Positions 1 through 8,276 of a DNA stretch of 64,000 bases are shown in pieces. A model generated the notes under the pieces. It was not told the DNA's origin and did no database searches. It saw only the letters and a program-made list of their open reading frames with translations. Source of the DNA: Flavobacterium microcysteis. Its GTDB lineage: Bacteria; Bacteroidota; Bacteroidia; Flavobacteriales; Flavobacteriaceae. Position numbers and translations under genes: made by a program. The stretch covers positions 372,001 to 436,000 of the forward strand of contig NZ_VFJE01000054.1 of the NCBI RefSeq assembly GCF_006385255.1, written 5' to 3'. Each line of letters begins with the position of its first letter. Within the stretch, counting starts at the first letter, position 1.

Positions 1-71
1 TTATTAATCAACCCGGCAAACCGTCCTTCTAAAAACCAACTAAGACGGAATGCCCTTTAAATTCAAACATT

Positions 72-527
72 ATGAAAAATTTATTCTTCAGCCTAATGGC
101 AATCGCAATGTTCAGCTTCAACGCTAACGCTACTGAAATCAAAGCAAACACAATTAAAGACACAAACAACACTTGTGATCTAAATGAAACTAACCCAGTA
201 AGACCTGCCATAGTAATTGGCCTTGAATGGGGAAGAGCATCAAGAGGCTGTAGTGGTAATGGGATTTGTATTATTATCACTACAAGAGATCTTTCTTCTT
301 ACCAACTATCAACAACTGATGCCGGCAGAGTAGTTTTTAAAGCAGATGCTAAAGGTCTTGAAGCAGTTAGAGCTCGTTTCGGTTCAAACACTATCGTAGT
401 TGAGGAAGCTTATAAATTAACAGACGATGTAACAAGAGCACTTGAATTGCCAGCTGGTTATTCTATCAAACCTGGAAGATATACACTAGCTTCTGATGGA
501 AGCGGAGGTTTTGTAACAACGATGTAA
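72..527 (+). CDS. Small secreted protein of unknown function
   Basis: 151 aa. The first 20 residues form a classical type I signal peptide (basic start, hydrophobic core, ANA before the likely cleavage site), so the mature protein is exported to the periplasm or beyond. It has cysteines near residues 35, 60 and 66 that could form disulfides. The C-terminal part (about residues 104-140) resembles the same part of the 151-aa protein at 990-1445: a hydrophobic strand, a Y-x-[LV] turn, a helix, then a G-x-Y-x-[LV] ending, which suggests distant paralogues. I recognise no family and assign no function. A strong hairpin follows at 557-586. Confidence 0.75.
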   Translation: MKNLFFSLMAIAMFSFNANATEIKANTIKDTNNTCDLNETNPVRPAIVIGLEWGRASRGCSGNGICIIITTRDLSSYQLSTTDAGRVVFKADAKGLEAVRARFGSNTIVVEEAYKLTDDVTRALELPAGYSIKPGRYTLASDGSGGFVTTM

Positions 528-556
528 TATATCTACCTCGCTATCACACATGCATA

Positions 557-586
557 ATGCACTATCTGAAATTTCAGATAGTGCAT
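557..586 (+). terminator. Perfect 15-bp palindrome, likely terminator
   Basis: The two 15-nt arms (557-571 and 572-586) are perfect reverse complements with the centre at GAAATTTC. It lies 30 nt after the stop of the secreted-protein gene and is followed by only a weak T run (TTTAT), so it may end transcription or simply protect a 3' end. Confidence 0.55.
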
Positions 587-689
587 TTATAAATTCAACA
601 TACGAAAGGAAGAGAATTTCCTTTTCAGATAAGCTCCCTATCTTAAAAGAATAAAAAGCACAAACAACTTCACCATATCATCAATCAAT

Positions 690-935
690 ATGAAGTTAAC
701 TACTAAAATACCACTAATTCTTATCATCATCGTCAACTTAATCAACCTCTACTTTATCATCGAATTATCCAATTATGACGAAATGATAAGCTATGTAAAG
801 AATGAAGGAGAAAAGATCAACAGTCCCAGAAAAATGGTAACAATCTTCCTTTTGACGGCTCTGATCAATCTATTATTTGTATGCATTGTTTTTATGAGAA
901 GTCTGATCTTTTCAAACAAAACAAGAACACGATGA
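690..935 (+). CDS. Small two-helix membrane protein, unknown function
   Basis: 81 aa. Two hydrophobic segments (about residues 6-26 and 48-70) are separated by a short charged stretch, so this is probably a two-pass inner-membrane hairpin with lysine/arginine at both ends (C-terminus KTRTR). It sits between two small secreted-protein genes on the same strand and could be transcribed with the downstream 990-2594 pair. No family recognised. A gene this short can be spurious, but codon use and the clean membrane topology favour a real protein. Confidence 0.55.
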   Translation: MKLTTKIPLILIIIVNLINLYFIIELSNYDEMISYVKNEGEKINSPRKMVTIFLLTALINLLFVCIVFMRSLIFSNKTRTR

Positions 936-989
936 TTAACCTAGGGTTATGAATACTATTGTTCAGAGCCTAACTAAAACAACAATAAG

Positions 990-1445
990 ATGAAAAAAAT
1001 TTTATACCTCCCTGCCCTGCTTTTTTCCGGAATGTCGCTGGCACAAAGCAGCCCTCCCAGCATCTCCATTGATGATAATGGTTTGGGAAAACAATTTCCT
1101 GACTGTCTTTTGAGCGGCTCAGTATGCAAATTGTTTCCGACCAATCAGGATCCAAAAAGTTCAAATGCCAATGCCTATAAAACCGGTGAAAGTTCTTTTT
1201 GTATAGGAATTAAAAAAACAGCCTTGACAGAAGAGAAGCAAATTGCGTTATTAGGCAAAGCCTTAAAAAACATTCATCCTGGAGAAAACATTACGTTCAG
1301 AATGTCTACTCCTTACACCGTTGAACATGATTTCTTAAAAGCAATCAGCCTCAGTACGGTAAAAGATATTGTTCCTACCGGAAATTATCCAGTAGAAATC
1401 AACTCCGAGTATGTCCTCATCAAATTGACACTTTCAGGAAACTAA
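990..1445 (+). CDS. Small secreted protein of unknown function (paralogue-like)
   Basis: 151 aa with an N-terminal signal peptide ending near residue 19 (S-L-A before Q). Cysteines occur near residues 39 and 46 and again in a SSFCIG stretch. The C-terminal half aligns by eye with the protein at 72-527 (Y-T-V ... helix ... P-T-G-N-Y-P-V against Y-K-L ... helix ... K-P-G-R-Y-T-L), and the length is the same. Twelve nucleotides separate it from the downstream 378-aa gene, so the two are probably one transcript and may act together outside the cytoplasm. Function unknown. Confidence 0.72.
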   Translation: MKKILYLPALLFSGMSLAQSSPPSISIDDNGLGKQFPDCLLSGSVCKLFPTNQDPKSSNANAYKTGESSFCIGIKKTALTEEKQIALLGKALKNIHPGENITFRMSTPYTVEHDFLKAISLSTVKDIVPTGNYPVEINSEYVLIKLTLSGN

Positions 1446-1457
1446 AAAATCACAGTC

Positions 1458-2594
1458 ATGATACGATCAGTCTTATGGGTTGCATTCCTTTTTTTTGCTA
1501 CGGCTTCATCAGCATTCACTAATGACTCCGACCCCGAGTTTAATGCTATCTTCAAGGAAATGCAAATAGAATTGAAAAAGATAAATGCTTATTATGCCCC
1601 TAAGATCCGGGAAAAAGAACTCCGTATTCAGGACATATCGGCTAAAATTTATGATGCTACAGAAACTGCATCCAAAGTCGATTTCTTAATTCAGAAAGAT
1701 TTGCTGAAAGAGGAAATCCTATTTCTTAAAAAAGAAGAAATGCAGGATCTTTCCAAAATCAGATACTTGAAAGGACTTCAGATTATCCGCCTTTTGTATG
1801 AAAAGGTTTTAAGCTTGGACCATCACTTTGCATCGGTCAGAACATTTTCTGAAATCAACAAACTTTCGAATCCTAATCAATATCCTGAATATGAAAAACT
1901 CAAAGAAATTGTAAAACACAGAAAGGATAAAAAGGCGGGCTTTGACCTCACCTCTATCCTTGGAACCAATACAATCGTCTCCATAGTACAAACATTTTCA
2001 AATCTGATGGTTTCTTCACTTTCAAAGGATGAAAAAGACAAGGAAATTGCGAATATTGAATGTATCCTGGACTTTACGCTCAGGATGCAAAATGAGCTGA
2101 ATACAATTTATTTCGAAACGGCCTTTCTGCAAAAAAGCAACGATAAAATCCGAACCGATATTGAGACTTTATTTAAAGAATATACCAAGCCTATCGGATA
2201 TGCCAATACGCTGGAAAGCTGCAGAACATCAGATGATTGGGAAAGTGTAAAACTAAAAACAAATGATTATCTCGCTAACCTGAAAACACAACAAGGGCCA
2301 CAACTGTATTCATCACAGGTCAACATTATTTTTCCGATAGACAGGCTTCTCCAGTTCATAACGCAATACAACAGTTTTATCGATCAGGGAGGCAAGTTTT
2401 ATGAAAAATTCAAAATCATTCTTAACAGTTATGAAAATGAAAAGCAATGCGAAACAAAGCTTCCTTTAGAATACAAAAAATTGAAAGATGATATTGATGT
2501 TGCCATTAATAAATTCAACATCGCATATCGTCCGGTAGAAGTCAACGGATCAAAAATGAAAGAGATTCTCTATGGAATTAATGAGTTTGAATAA
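1458..2594 (+). CDS. Secreted helical protein of unknown function
   Basis: 378 aa. A signal peptide (about residues 1-19) is followed by a largely alpha-helical, charged protein. Residues about 28-130 are rich in Glu/Lys heptad-like patterns and probably form coiled coils. Around residues 165-190 there is a mildly hydrophobic stretch (ILGTNTIVSIVQTFSNLMVS) that could be a membrane-interacting helix. Three cysteines sit in the C-terminal half. It directly follows the 151-aa secreted protein with a 12-nt gap, so it is likely co-expressed. I recognise no domain; the combination of an exported coiled-coil protein and small secreted proteins invites comparison with exported effectors, but that is only inference. 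Confidence 0.7.
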   Translation: MIRSVLWVAFLFFATASSAFTNDSDPEFNAIFKEMQIELKKINAYYAPKIREKELRIQDISAKIYDATETASKVDFLIQKDLLKEEILFLKKEEMQDLSKIRYLKGLQIIRLLYEKVLSLDHHFASVRTFSEINKLSNPNQYPEYEKLKEIVKHRKDKKAGFDLTSILGTNTIVSIVQTFSNLMVSSLSKDEKDKEIANIECILDFTLRMQNELNTIYFETAFLQKSNDKIRTDIETLFKEYTKPIGYANTLESCRTSDDWESVKLKTNDYLANLKTQQGPQLYSSQVNIIFPIDRLLQFITQYNSFIDQGGKFYEKFKIILNSYENEKQCETKLPLEYKKLKDDIDVAINKFNIAYRPVEVNGSKMKEILYGINEFE

Positions 2595-2768
2595 TTCTTA
2601 TAATATTTAGATTTTCTTTATCATAAATAATCAAAAAAATGAGGTATTTCGCTTAAAAATTGAAAATCAAATGATTGAATTATGGGAAAAATCACAAAAA
2701 GATTTTTTATTCAATAATTTTTTTTCAATTTATTAACATAAAATTATACTTCGTATCATATTAAATAC

Positions 2769-2776
2769 TACATTTG
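2769..2776 (+). promoter_or_regulatory. Bacteroidota -7 element for cold-shock gene
   Basis: TACATTTG matches the TAnnTTTG consensus of Flavobacterium housekeeping promoters and lies 29 nt before the cold-shock start codon. The 210-nt gap upstream is very AT-rich and holds nothing else I can name. Confidence 0.5.
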
Positions 2777-2804
2777 TTCATTATTAATTATTTTTATTAT
2801 TACA

Positions 2805-3005
2805 ATGCGTACAGGTACAGTTAAATTTTTTAATGAATCCAAAGGATATGGATTCATTGTAGACGAAGAAACAGGAAAAGACATTTTCGTTCATGCTTCA
2901 GGAATCAAAGCGGAAGAACTTCGCGAGGGAGATAGAGTATCTTACGAAGAAGAAGAAGGAAGAAAAGGTAAAGTAGCTGCACAAGTTGCAGTACTTCAAA
3001 ACTAA
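2805..3005 (+). CDS. Cold-shock domain protein (CspA family)
   Basis: 66 aa, the usual length of a single cold-shock domain. It folds as a five-strand OB barrel that binds single-stranded RNA/DNA and melts mRNA structure. RNP1 is visible as KGYGFI (residues 13-18) and RNP2 as DIFVHAS (residues 26-32), both with the expected aromatic residues. It is monocistronic, with a TAnnTTTG promoter element upstream and a strong terminator immediately after. The start codon gives the typical M-x-x-G-T-V-K-F-F beginning. The identity of the family is certain, but the exact paralogue (A, C, and so on) cannot be told. Confidence 0.96.
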   Translation: MRTGTVKFFNESKGYGFIVDEETGKDIFVHASGIKAEELREGDRVSYEEEEGRKGKVAAQVAVLQN

Positions 3006-3040
3006 TATATAGCATACTATTTTTAGTTTCCTAAAAACTT

Positions 3041-3069
3041 AACCGCTCCAGAAATGGGGCGGTTTTTTT
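3041..3069 (+). terminator. Rho-independent terminator after cold-shock gene
   Basis: A 9-bp stem (AACCGCTCC with GGGGCGGTT, one T-G wobble) with a 6-nt loop is followed by a T run. Confidence 0.85.
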
Positions 3070-3223
3070 ATACTCTTAATTTAACACAAAATTAAATTAT
3101 ATTCATTTTTTTAATAGTAAAAATGAATTTTTCATTTATTTTGATTTAAACATTTAAAAAACGAATAATATAAACAAATCTTGTTGTTTGTTATTTTTAT
3201 TCATTCTAAATTAAAATTAAGGA
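3070..3223. other. AT-rich spacer before nuoA, no gene seen
   Basis: The gap between the cold-shock gene and nuoA is about 300 nt. After the terminator it is nearly pure A/T with short oligo-T and oligo-A tracts and contains no reading frame or RNA gene I can support. The palindrome and the nuo promoter element follow. Confidence 0.6.
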
Positions 3224-3241
3224 CAATACTATATAGTATTG
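3224..3241. promoter_or_regulatory. 18-bp perfect palindrome upstream of the nuo promoter
   Basis: CAATACTATATAGTATTG reads the same on both strands. It lies 33 nt upstream of the nuoA -7 element, a usual place for a dimeric regulator to bind. No T run follows it, which argues against a terminator. Confidence 0.45.
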
Positions 3242-3274
3242 AAACCCTAAGGCTGTGAATTCAATATTGGCTCG

Positions 3275-3282
3275 TATATTTG
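3275..3282 (+). promoter_or_regulatory. -7 element of the nuo operon promoter
   Basis: TATATTTG fits TAnnTTTG and lies 26 nt before the nuoA start codon. A clear -33 TTTG at the right spacing is not obvious. Confidence 0.5.
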
Positions 3283-3308
3283 TAACTATTTTATAAAATA
3301 AATTCATT

Positions 3309-3674
3309 ATGAGTACGGATCAGACTAGTTATTTCCCTATATTAATGCAATTTTTGCTTGCTACCGGGTTTGTAGTTATGACAATTATTGGCTCTAGTTT
3401 TTTAGGCCCGAGAAGAAAATCTGTCAATAAAGACAAAAACTTCGAGTGCGGGATTGAATCTGTAGGAAACGCCCGTATCCCTTTTTCTGTAAAGTACTTT
3501 TTGGTTGCCATCCTATTCGTTTTATTCGACGTCGAAGTTATTTTCATGTACCCTTGGGCTGTGAATTTTAAAGAAATGGGCTGGGCAGGATTAGGTAAAA
3601 TGGCAATCTTTATGTCTCTTCTTGTAGTCGGTTTTTACTACGTTATGAAGAAAAAAGGATTAGAGTGGGAATAA
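3309..3674 (+). CDS. nuoA: NADH-quinone oxidoreductase subunit A
   Basis: 121 aa, a three-helix membrane subunit of complex I that packs beside NuoH, J and K near the quinone site. Hydrophobic segments lie near residues 8-28, 59-80 and 93-112. The hallmark loop between helices 1 and 2 (ECGIES, about residues 46-51, with the conserved Cys) and the acidic helix 2 motif LFDVEV are present. Length is normal. It is the first gene of a 14-gene nuo operon that follows the standard A-N order. Confidence 0.96.
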   Translation: MSTDQTSYFPILMQFLLATGFVVMTIIGSSFLGPRRKSVNKDKNFECGIESVGNARIPFSVKYFLVAILFVLFDVEVIFMYPWAVNFKEMGWAGLGKMAIFMSLLVVGFYYVMKKKGLEWE

Positions 3675-3791
3675 ATGATTTTTGATTTGGGAATTATGAT
3701 TTAAGACTTTCCCAATTTATAAAAACAAAGAAACAGATTCTTGTTTCGGACTTCACAGAAATCTGAAATCTGCAATCTAAAATCTAAAAAA
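3675..3791. repeat. Intergenic GATTT/AAATC repeat cluster (nuoA-nuoB)
   Basis: The 5' part carries repeated GATTT units (ATTTTTGATTTGGG, ATGATTTAAGA) and the 3' part their complements (GAAATCTGAAATCTG, AATCTAAAATCTAAA), so the gap is an imperfect inverted array. Similar arrays occur in the nuoD-nuoE gap. It carries no gene. Confidence 0.6.
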
Positions 3792-4340
3792 ATGAGTGAT
3801 TCAAAAATAAATATGGTAGATGTTCCTGAAGGATATGAGGGAACAGGATTTTTCGCTACAAAACTAGATACTGTAGTTGGACTTGCCCGTGCTAATTCAC
3901 TTTGGCCTTTACCATTTGCTACTTCTTGTTGTGGTATTGAATTTATGGCAACAATGGGTTCGCATTATGATGTTGCACGCTTTGGATCAGAGCGTATGAG
4001 CTTTTCACCACGCCAGGCAGATATGCTTTTGGTTATGGGAACAATTGCTAAAAAAATGGCTCCAATCTTACGCCAGGTTTACGAACAGATGGCAGAACCA
4101 AAATGGGTTATTGCTGTTGGTGCCTGTGCATCTTCAGGAGGAATTTTTGATACGTATTCCGTATTACAAGGCATTGACAAAATAATCCCTGTAGATGTTT
4201 ATGTACCTGGATGCCCTCCAAGACCGGAACAGATTCTTGACGGCGTAATGCGCCTTCAGGATTTAGTAAAATCTGAATCCGTAAGGAGAAGAAGTTCTCC
4301 TGAATATCAAGAATTACTAGCTTCTTATAACATTTCTTAA
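3792..4340 (+). CDS. nuoB: NADH-quinone oxidoreductase subunit B
   Basis: 182 aa from the ATG at 3792; a longer frame from a TTG at 3741 would read through the intergenic repeat and is unlikely. NuoB holds the terminal iron-sulfur cluster N2, which passes electrons to quinone. The four ligands are visible: adjacent Cys46-Cys47 in TSCCGIEFM, Cys112 in VGACASSGG, and Cys141 in VPGCPPRP. It lies in the peripheral arm at the membrane junction with NuoD. nuoC starts two nucleotides after its stop. Confidence 0.97.
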   Translation: MSDSKINMVDVPEGYEGTGFFATKLDTVVGLARANSLWPLPFATSCCGIEFMATMGSHYDVARFGSERMSFSPRQADMLLVMGTIAKKMAPILRQVYEQMAEPKWVIAVGACASSGGIFDTYSVLQGIDKIIPVDVYVPGCPPRPEQILDGVMRLQDLVKSESVRRRSSPEYQELLASYNIS

Positions 4341-4342
4341 AA

Positions 4343-4864
4343 ATGGCTTTAGAAACTTCCGACATACAAAATAAGCTCGTTGACAATTTCGAATTAATAG
4401 TAAGCGATTTTGCACAACAGCACGATATTTTTTCTTTTGAAGTAGATTCAACATCAATACTCGAAGTAATGCAATTCCTGAGAGACGATAAAACATTGCG
4501 TTTTAACTTTCTTACGGATTTATGCGGTATCCATTATCCGGATGCTGAAACAGACAGGCAATTTGCCGTAGTATACCATATGCATAACTGGGTAGACAAT
4601 GTCAGAATCCGAATCAAATGTTTTTTGAATGGTGAAAATCCGGAAATTGATTCGGTAACCAGCCTGTTTCTTGGAGCCAATTGGCAAGAAAGAGAAACCT
4701 ATGACTTTTTCGGGATTATTTTCAAAGGTCATCCTCAATTGAAAAGAATCTTGAACATGGATGAAATGGTTTCTTTCCCAATGCGAAAAGAATTCCCATT
4801 GGAAGATGGCGGAAGAACCGACAAAGACGACCGTTTCTTCGGAAGAACAACAGATAATTGCTAA
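4343..4864 (+). CDS. nuoC: NADH-quinone oxidoreductase subunit C
   Basis: 173 aa, the 30-kDa-type subunit of the hydrophilic arm, which scaffolds NuoD and NuoB. The family signature near residues 110-140 (WQERETYDFFGI followed by HPQLKRIL) is intact, and the C-terminus keeps the FPMRKEFPLE motif that leads towards NuoD. In Escherichia coli NuoC and NuoD are fused; here they are separate, with nuoD starting 22 nt downstream. It follows nuoB with a 2-nt gap, so translation is probably coupled. Confidence 0.96.
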   Translation: MALETSDIQNKLVDNFELIVSDFAQQHDIFSFEVDSTSILEVMQFLRDDKTLRFNFLTDLCGIHYPDAETDRQFAVVYHMHNWVDNVRIRIKCFLNGENPEIDSVTSLFLGANWQERETYDFFGIIFKGHPQLKRILNMDEMVSFPMRKEFPLEDGGRTDKDDRFFGRTTDNC

Positions 4865-4886
4865 TAGTACTGAAATAATATCTATA

Positions 4887-6122
4887 ATGTCAGACTTATT
4901 ATTACCACCAGAATTACGATATGCCGATATCATCAAACAAAGACAGAATGAAGACGGAAGCGAGCTATCCATTCTGAACTTAGGCCCTACGCATCCTGCT
5001 ACGCACGGAATTTTCCAGAACATTCTTTTAATGGATGGAGAACGAATCGTAGAAGGAGAAGGTACCGTGGGTTATATACATCGTGCATTCGAAAAAATTG
5101 CTGAAAACAGACCTTTTTACCAGATAACACCTTTGACCGACAGGATGAATTACTGTTCGTCTCCTATAAACAATATGGGATGGTGGATGACTCTGGAAAA
5201 AGCGCTAAATATAGAAGTCCCTAAAAGAGTACAATACCTTCGAGTAATCATAATGGAATTGGCACGTATTGCCGACCATATTATTTGCAACTCGGTACTT
5301 GGTGTTGATACAGGAGCCTTAACAGGCTTTTTGTATGTATTCCAATTCAGGGAAAAAATCTATGAAATCTACGAGGAAATCTGTGGTGCTAGGCTAACGA
5401 CCAACATGGGAAGAATTGGAGGTTTTGAAAGAGAATGGAGCCCAGCTGCATTCCAAAAAATCAACGAATTTCTTGAAGAATTCCCTCCTGTTTGGGAACA
5501 ATTCGAAAACTTGCTGTCACGTAACAGGATTTTCATGGATAGGACTATTGATGTAGGCCCTATTTCTGCTGAGCGTGCCATGAGTTATGGTTTTACAGGT
5601 CCAAATTTAAGAGCTACAGGTGTTGATTATGACATCCGTGTTATGCAGCCGTACAGTTCTTATGAAGATTTCGAATTTAATATACCTGTTGGAAAATCTG
5701 GCGATACTTATGACCGTTTCTGCGTTAGAAATGCAGAAGTTTGGGAAAGTATCAGCATCATAAAGCAAGCCTTGGCAAAAATGCCGGAAGGACCTTATCA
5801 TGCAAATGTTCCGGATTATTATCTTCCGCCAAAAGAAGACGTTTATACTACAATGGAAGCTTTGATTTACCACTTCAAAATCGTTATGGGAGAAATTCCT
5901 GTTCCGGTAACAGAAGTATACCATCCTGTTGAAGGTGGTAATGGTGAATTAGGATTCTATCTGATAACCGACGGAAGCAGAACACCTTACAGACTACATT
6001 TCAGAAGACCATGCTTTATTTATTATCAGGCATTCAATGAAATGGTAAAAGGTCAGATGCTTTCAGATGCAATTGCTACGCTATCAAGTTTGAACGTAAT
6101 TGCAGGAGAATTAGACGCATAG
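4887..6122 (+). CDS. nuoD: NADH-quinone oxidoreductase subunit D
   Basis: 411 aa from the ATG at 4887. The open frame runs further upstream, but that would overlap the end of nuoC; the chosen start gives the normal length. NuoD is the 49-kDa-type subunit that forms most of the quinone pocket with NuoB and is related to the large subunit of NiFe hydrogenases. The beginning LNLGPTHPATHG (quinone-site His residues) and the late E-V-Y-H-P-V-E-G-G-N-G-E-L-G-F motif are both clear. A 155-nt repeat-rich gap follows before nuoE. Confidence 0.97.
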   Translation: MSDLLLPPELRYADIIKQRQNEDGSELSILNLGPTHPATHGIFQNILLMDGERIVEGEGTVGYIHRAFEKIAENRPFYQITPLTDRMNYCSSPINNMGWWMTLEKALNIEVPKRVQYLRVIIMELARIADHIICNSVLGVDTGALTGFLYVFQFREKIYEIYEEICGARLTTNMGRIGGFEREWSPAAFQKINEFLEEFPPVWEQFENLLSRNRIFMDRTIDVGPISAERAMSYGFTGPNLRATGVDYDIRVMQPYSSYEDFEFNIPVGKSGDTYDRFCVRNAEVWESISIIKQALAKMPEGPYHANVPDYYLPPKEDVYTTMEALIYHFKIVMGEIPVPVTEVYHPVEGGNGELGFYLITDGSRTPYRLHFRRPCFIYYQAFNEMVKGQMLSDAIATLSSLNVIAGELDA

Positions 6123-6277
6123 AGATTTAGGATTTGGGATTTAAGATTTAAGATTTAGGGTTTGAGGCCACAGAAATCAAAAATCATAAATCTAAAATCA
6201 GAAGTCAAAAAATATATTTAGGAGTATAAATTTTGAATGTCAGATTCGAATCTGAAATCAAAAATCTGAAATAGAAA
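6123..6277. repeat. Intergenic GATTT/AAATC repeat cluster (nuoD-nuoE)
   Basis: The stretch begins with tandem variants of GATTTAGGATTTGGGATTTAAGATTT and continues with the complementary AAATCAAAAATCATAAATCTAAAATC. A second inverted pair (CAGATTCGAATCTG) follows near 6241-6255. It can form long imperfect hairpins within the nuo transcript. No gene is present. Confidence 0.65.
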
Positions 6278-6808
6278 ATGGAACGTTTACATATCAAACA
6301 AGAAATAAATATCACAGAAGCCTTGATGGAACGCATCAACGAGCTTTTGAGCCATTATCCGGCAGACAAGAAAAAGTCAGCCCTGTTGCCTGTTTTGCAC
6401 GATGTTCAAGACGCACATGACAACTGGTTGAGCATTGAACTGATGGATAAGGTTGCTGAAATACTTGAAATAAAACCAATTGAGGTTTATGAAGTCGTAT
6501 CGTTTTATACGATGTTCAACCAAAGACCGATTGGAAAATATATGTTCGAGTTCTGTCAGACTTCACCTTGCTGTTTGAGAGGTGTTGAAAATCTGATGGA
6601 TTATACCTGTGACAAACTAGGCGTTAAAGTTGGCGAGCCAACGGCAGACGGAATGTTTGAAGTACGAGGAGTTGAATGTCTTGGAGCTTGTGGTTATGCA
6701 CCTATGATGCAGCTTGGCGACTTTTTCCAAGAAAATCTGACAAAAGACAAAATCGACCAGCTTATTGCTGATTGCAGAGATAACAAGGTTATATTACACG
6801 ATAAATAA
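6278..6808 (+). CDS. nuoE: NADH-quinone oxidoreductase subunit E
   Basis: 176 aa, the 24-kDa-type thioredoxin-fold subunit of the NADH module carrying [2Fe-2S] cluster N1a. The four ligands are visible as CQTSPCC (first Cys and the C-x4-C partner) and CLGACG in the C-terminal half. The N-terminal helical part ends with the typical VVSFYTMFN stretch. It binds NuoF, whose gene starts only one nucleotide after the nuoE stop. Length is normal. Confidence 0.96.
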   Translation: MERLHIKQEINITEALMERINELLSHYPADKKKSALLPVLHDVQDAHDNWLSIELMDKVAEILEIKPIEVYEVVSFYTMFNQRPIGKYMFEFCQTSPCCLRGVENLMDYTCDKLGVKVGEPTADGMFEVRGVECLGACGYAPMMQLGDFFQENLTKDKIDQLIADCRDNKVILHDK

Positions 6809-6809
6809 T

Positions 6810-8177
6810 ATGTCAAAGAAAATATTATTAGAGAAAGCGAGTATTCCTGGGATTAAGACTTATGAAGTCTATCGCCAAAATGGCGGCTATGCTTCTGTAG
6901 AAAAAGCCCTGAAGTCGATGACCCCGGATGAAGTTGTTGAAGAAGTGAAAACTTCTGGATTGAGAGGTCGTGGCGGTGCTGGTTTCCCTACTGGAATGAA
7001 ATGGAGCTTCATCGATAAAAAATCTGGAAAACCGAGACATTTGGTTTGTAATGCCGACGAATCAGAACCGGGAACTTTTAAAGACCGTTTCTTGATGGAA
7101 TACATTCCTCACCTTCTTATTGAAGGAATGATTACTTCCAGCTATGCCTTAGAAGCAAACTTATCTTATATCTACATCCGCGGCGAATATATGTGGGTGT
7201 ACAAAATACTTGAAAGAGCCATCAAAGAAGCTTATGCTGCGGGTTGGCTTGGAAAAAACATTTTAGGAACCGGCTACAATTTAGACTTATATGTTCATTG
7301 TGGTGGTGGTGCCTATATCTGTGGCGAAGAAACGGCATTGATCGAATCTTTGGAAGGAAAAAGAGGAAATCCTCGAATCAAACCACCGTTCCCTGCTGTT
7401 TCTGGTCTTTGGGCCAACCCAACAGTAGTAAATAACGTAGAATCGATTGCAGCAGTGCCATGGATTGTCAATAATATGGGTGCTGAATATGCTAAAATCG
7501 GTATTGGAAGATCAACTGGAACCAAATTGATTTCTGCTTCAGGACATATCAAAAATCCTGGCGTTTATGAAATCGAATTAGGACTTAGCGTTGATGAGTT
7601 CATGAATTCTGACGAATATTTGGGCGGAATGATTGACGACAGACCTTTGAAAGCATTTGTTCCTGGAGGATCATCTGTTCCTGTACTTCCTGCCAACTTG
7701 ATTTATAAGACTGCAAATGGTGAAGACCGTCTGATGTCATACGAATCATTAAGCGACGGTGGATTTGCTACAGGATCTATGCTAGGTTCTGGTGGATTTA
7801 TTGTGTATAACGACACTGCATGTATTGTTAGAAACACATGGAATTTCTCCAGATTCTACCACCACGAAAGCTGCGGACAATGTTCGCCTTGCCGTGAAGG
7901 AACAGGCTGGCTTGAAAAAGTATTACACAGAATTGAAAACGGTCATGGCCGAGAAGAAGATATTGACCTGCTTTGGAGTATTCAGAGCAAGATTGAAGGA
8001 AACACAATTTGTCCACTAGGTGATGCTGCTGCCTGGCCAGTTGCCGCTGCAATCCGTCACTTTAGAGATGAATTTGAATATCATGTCCGTTTCCCGGAAA
8101 AAATAAAAAACAGAGACCATTTTGTAAATGAGCCTTTTGAAAAGGTAAGACATTTGGTTGGAAAGCAAACAGTTTAA
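6810..8177 (+). CDS. nuoF: NADH-quinone oxidoreductase subunit F
   Basis: 455 aa from the ATG at 6810, which lies directly after nuoE; a longer frame from 6765 would run inside nuoE. NuoF oxidises NADH with FMN and passes electrons to cluster N3. The NADH/FMN glycine-rich motif GLRGRGGAGFPTGMKW and the GGGAYICGEETALIESLEG motif are intact, and the N3 ligands appear as ESCGQCSPCREG plus a later Cys in NTICPLGD. It completes the NADH-binding module with NuoE and NuoG. Confidence 0.97.
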   Translation: MSKKILLEKASIPGIKTYEVYRQNGGYASVEKALKSMTPDEVVEEVKTSGLRGRGGAGFPTGMKWSFIDKKSGKPRHLVCNADESEPGTFKDRFLMEYIPHLLIEGMITSSYALEANLSYIYIRGEYMWVYKILERAIKEAYAAGWLGKNILGTGYNLDLYVHCGGGAYICGEETALIESLEGKRGNPRIKPPFPAVSGLWANPTVVNNVESIAAVPWIVNNMGAEYAKIGIGRSTGTKLISASGHIKNPGVYEIELGLSVDEFMNSDEYLGGMIDDRPLKAFVPGGSSVPVLPANLIYKTANGEDRLMSYESLSDGGFATGSMLGSGGFIVYNDTACIVRNTWNFSRFYHHESCGQCSPCREGTGWLEKVLHRIENGHGREEDIDLLWSIQSKIEGNTICPLGDAAAWPVAAAIRHFRDEFEYHVRFPEKIKNRDHFVNEPFEKVRHLVGKQTV

Positions 8178-8276
8178 ATATAGTCAAAAGTCGAAAGTCA
8201 TAAAGTCGAAAGACATAAGTCGAAAGTTATAAAGACATTACAACTTTAAGACTTTATACTCATCAAGAATAAAAAA
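8178..8276. repeat. Intergenic GTCGAAAGTC-type repeats (nuoF-nuoG)
   Basis: The gap consists of near-tandem units related to AAAGTCGAAAGTCATAAAG, repeated three to four times, followed by the complementary CTTTAAGACTTTATAC. This is a different sequence family from the GATTT clusters but has the same forward-then-complement layout. No gene is present. Confidence 0.6.

Noticed and set aside
21..48. CCGTC/GACGG hairpin at the left edge
   Set aside because: A 5-bp stem with an 18-nt loop is expected by chance and has no T run.
3741..3791. TTG start that would extend NuoB by 17 residues
   Set aside because: It lies within an AT-rich repeat array, and the ATG at 3792 gives the usual NuoB length.
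4520..5023. Antisense reading frame of 167 residues across nuoC and nuoD
   Set aside because: It overlaps two clear complex I genes, has no start signal and no recognisable domain.
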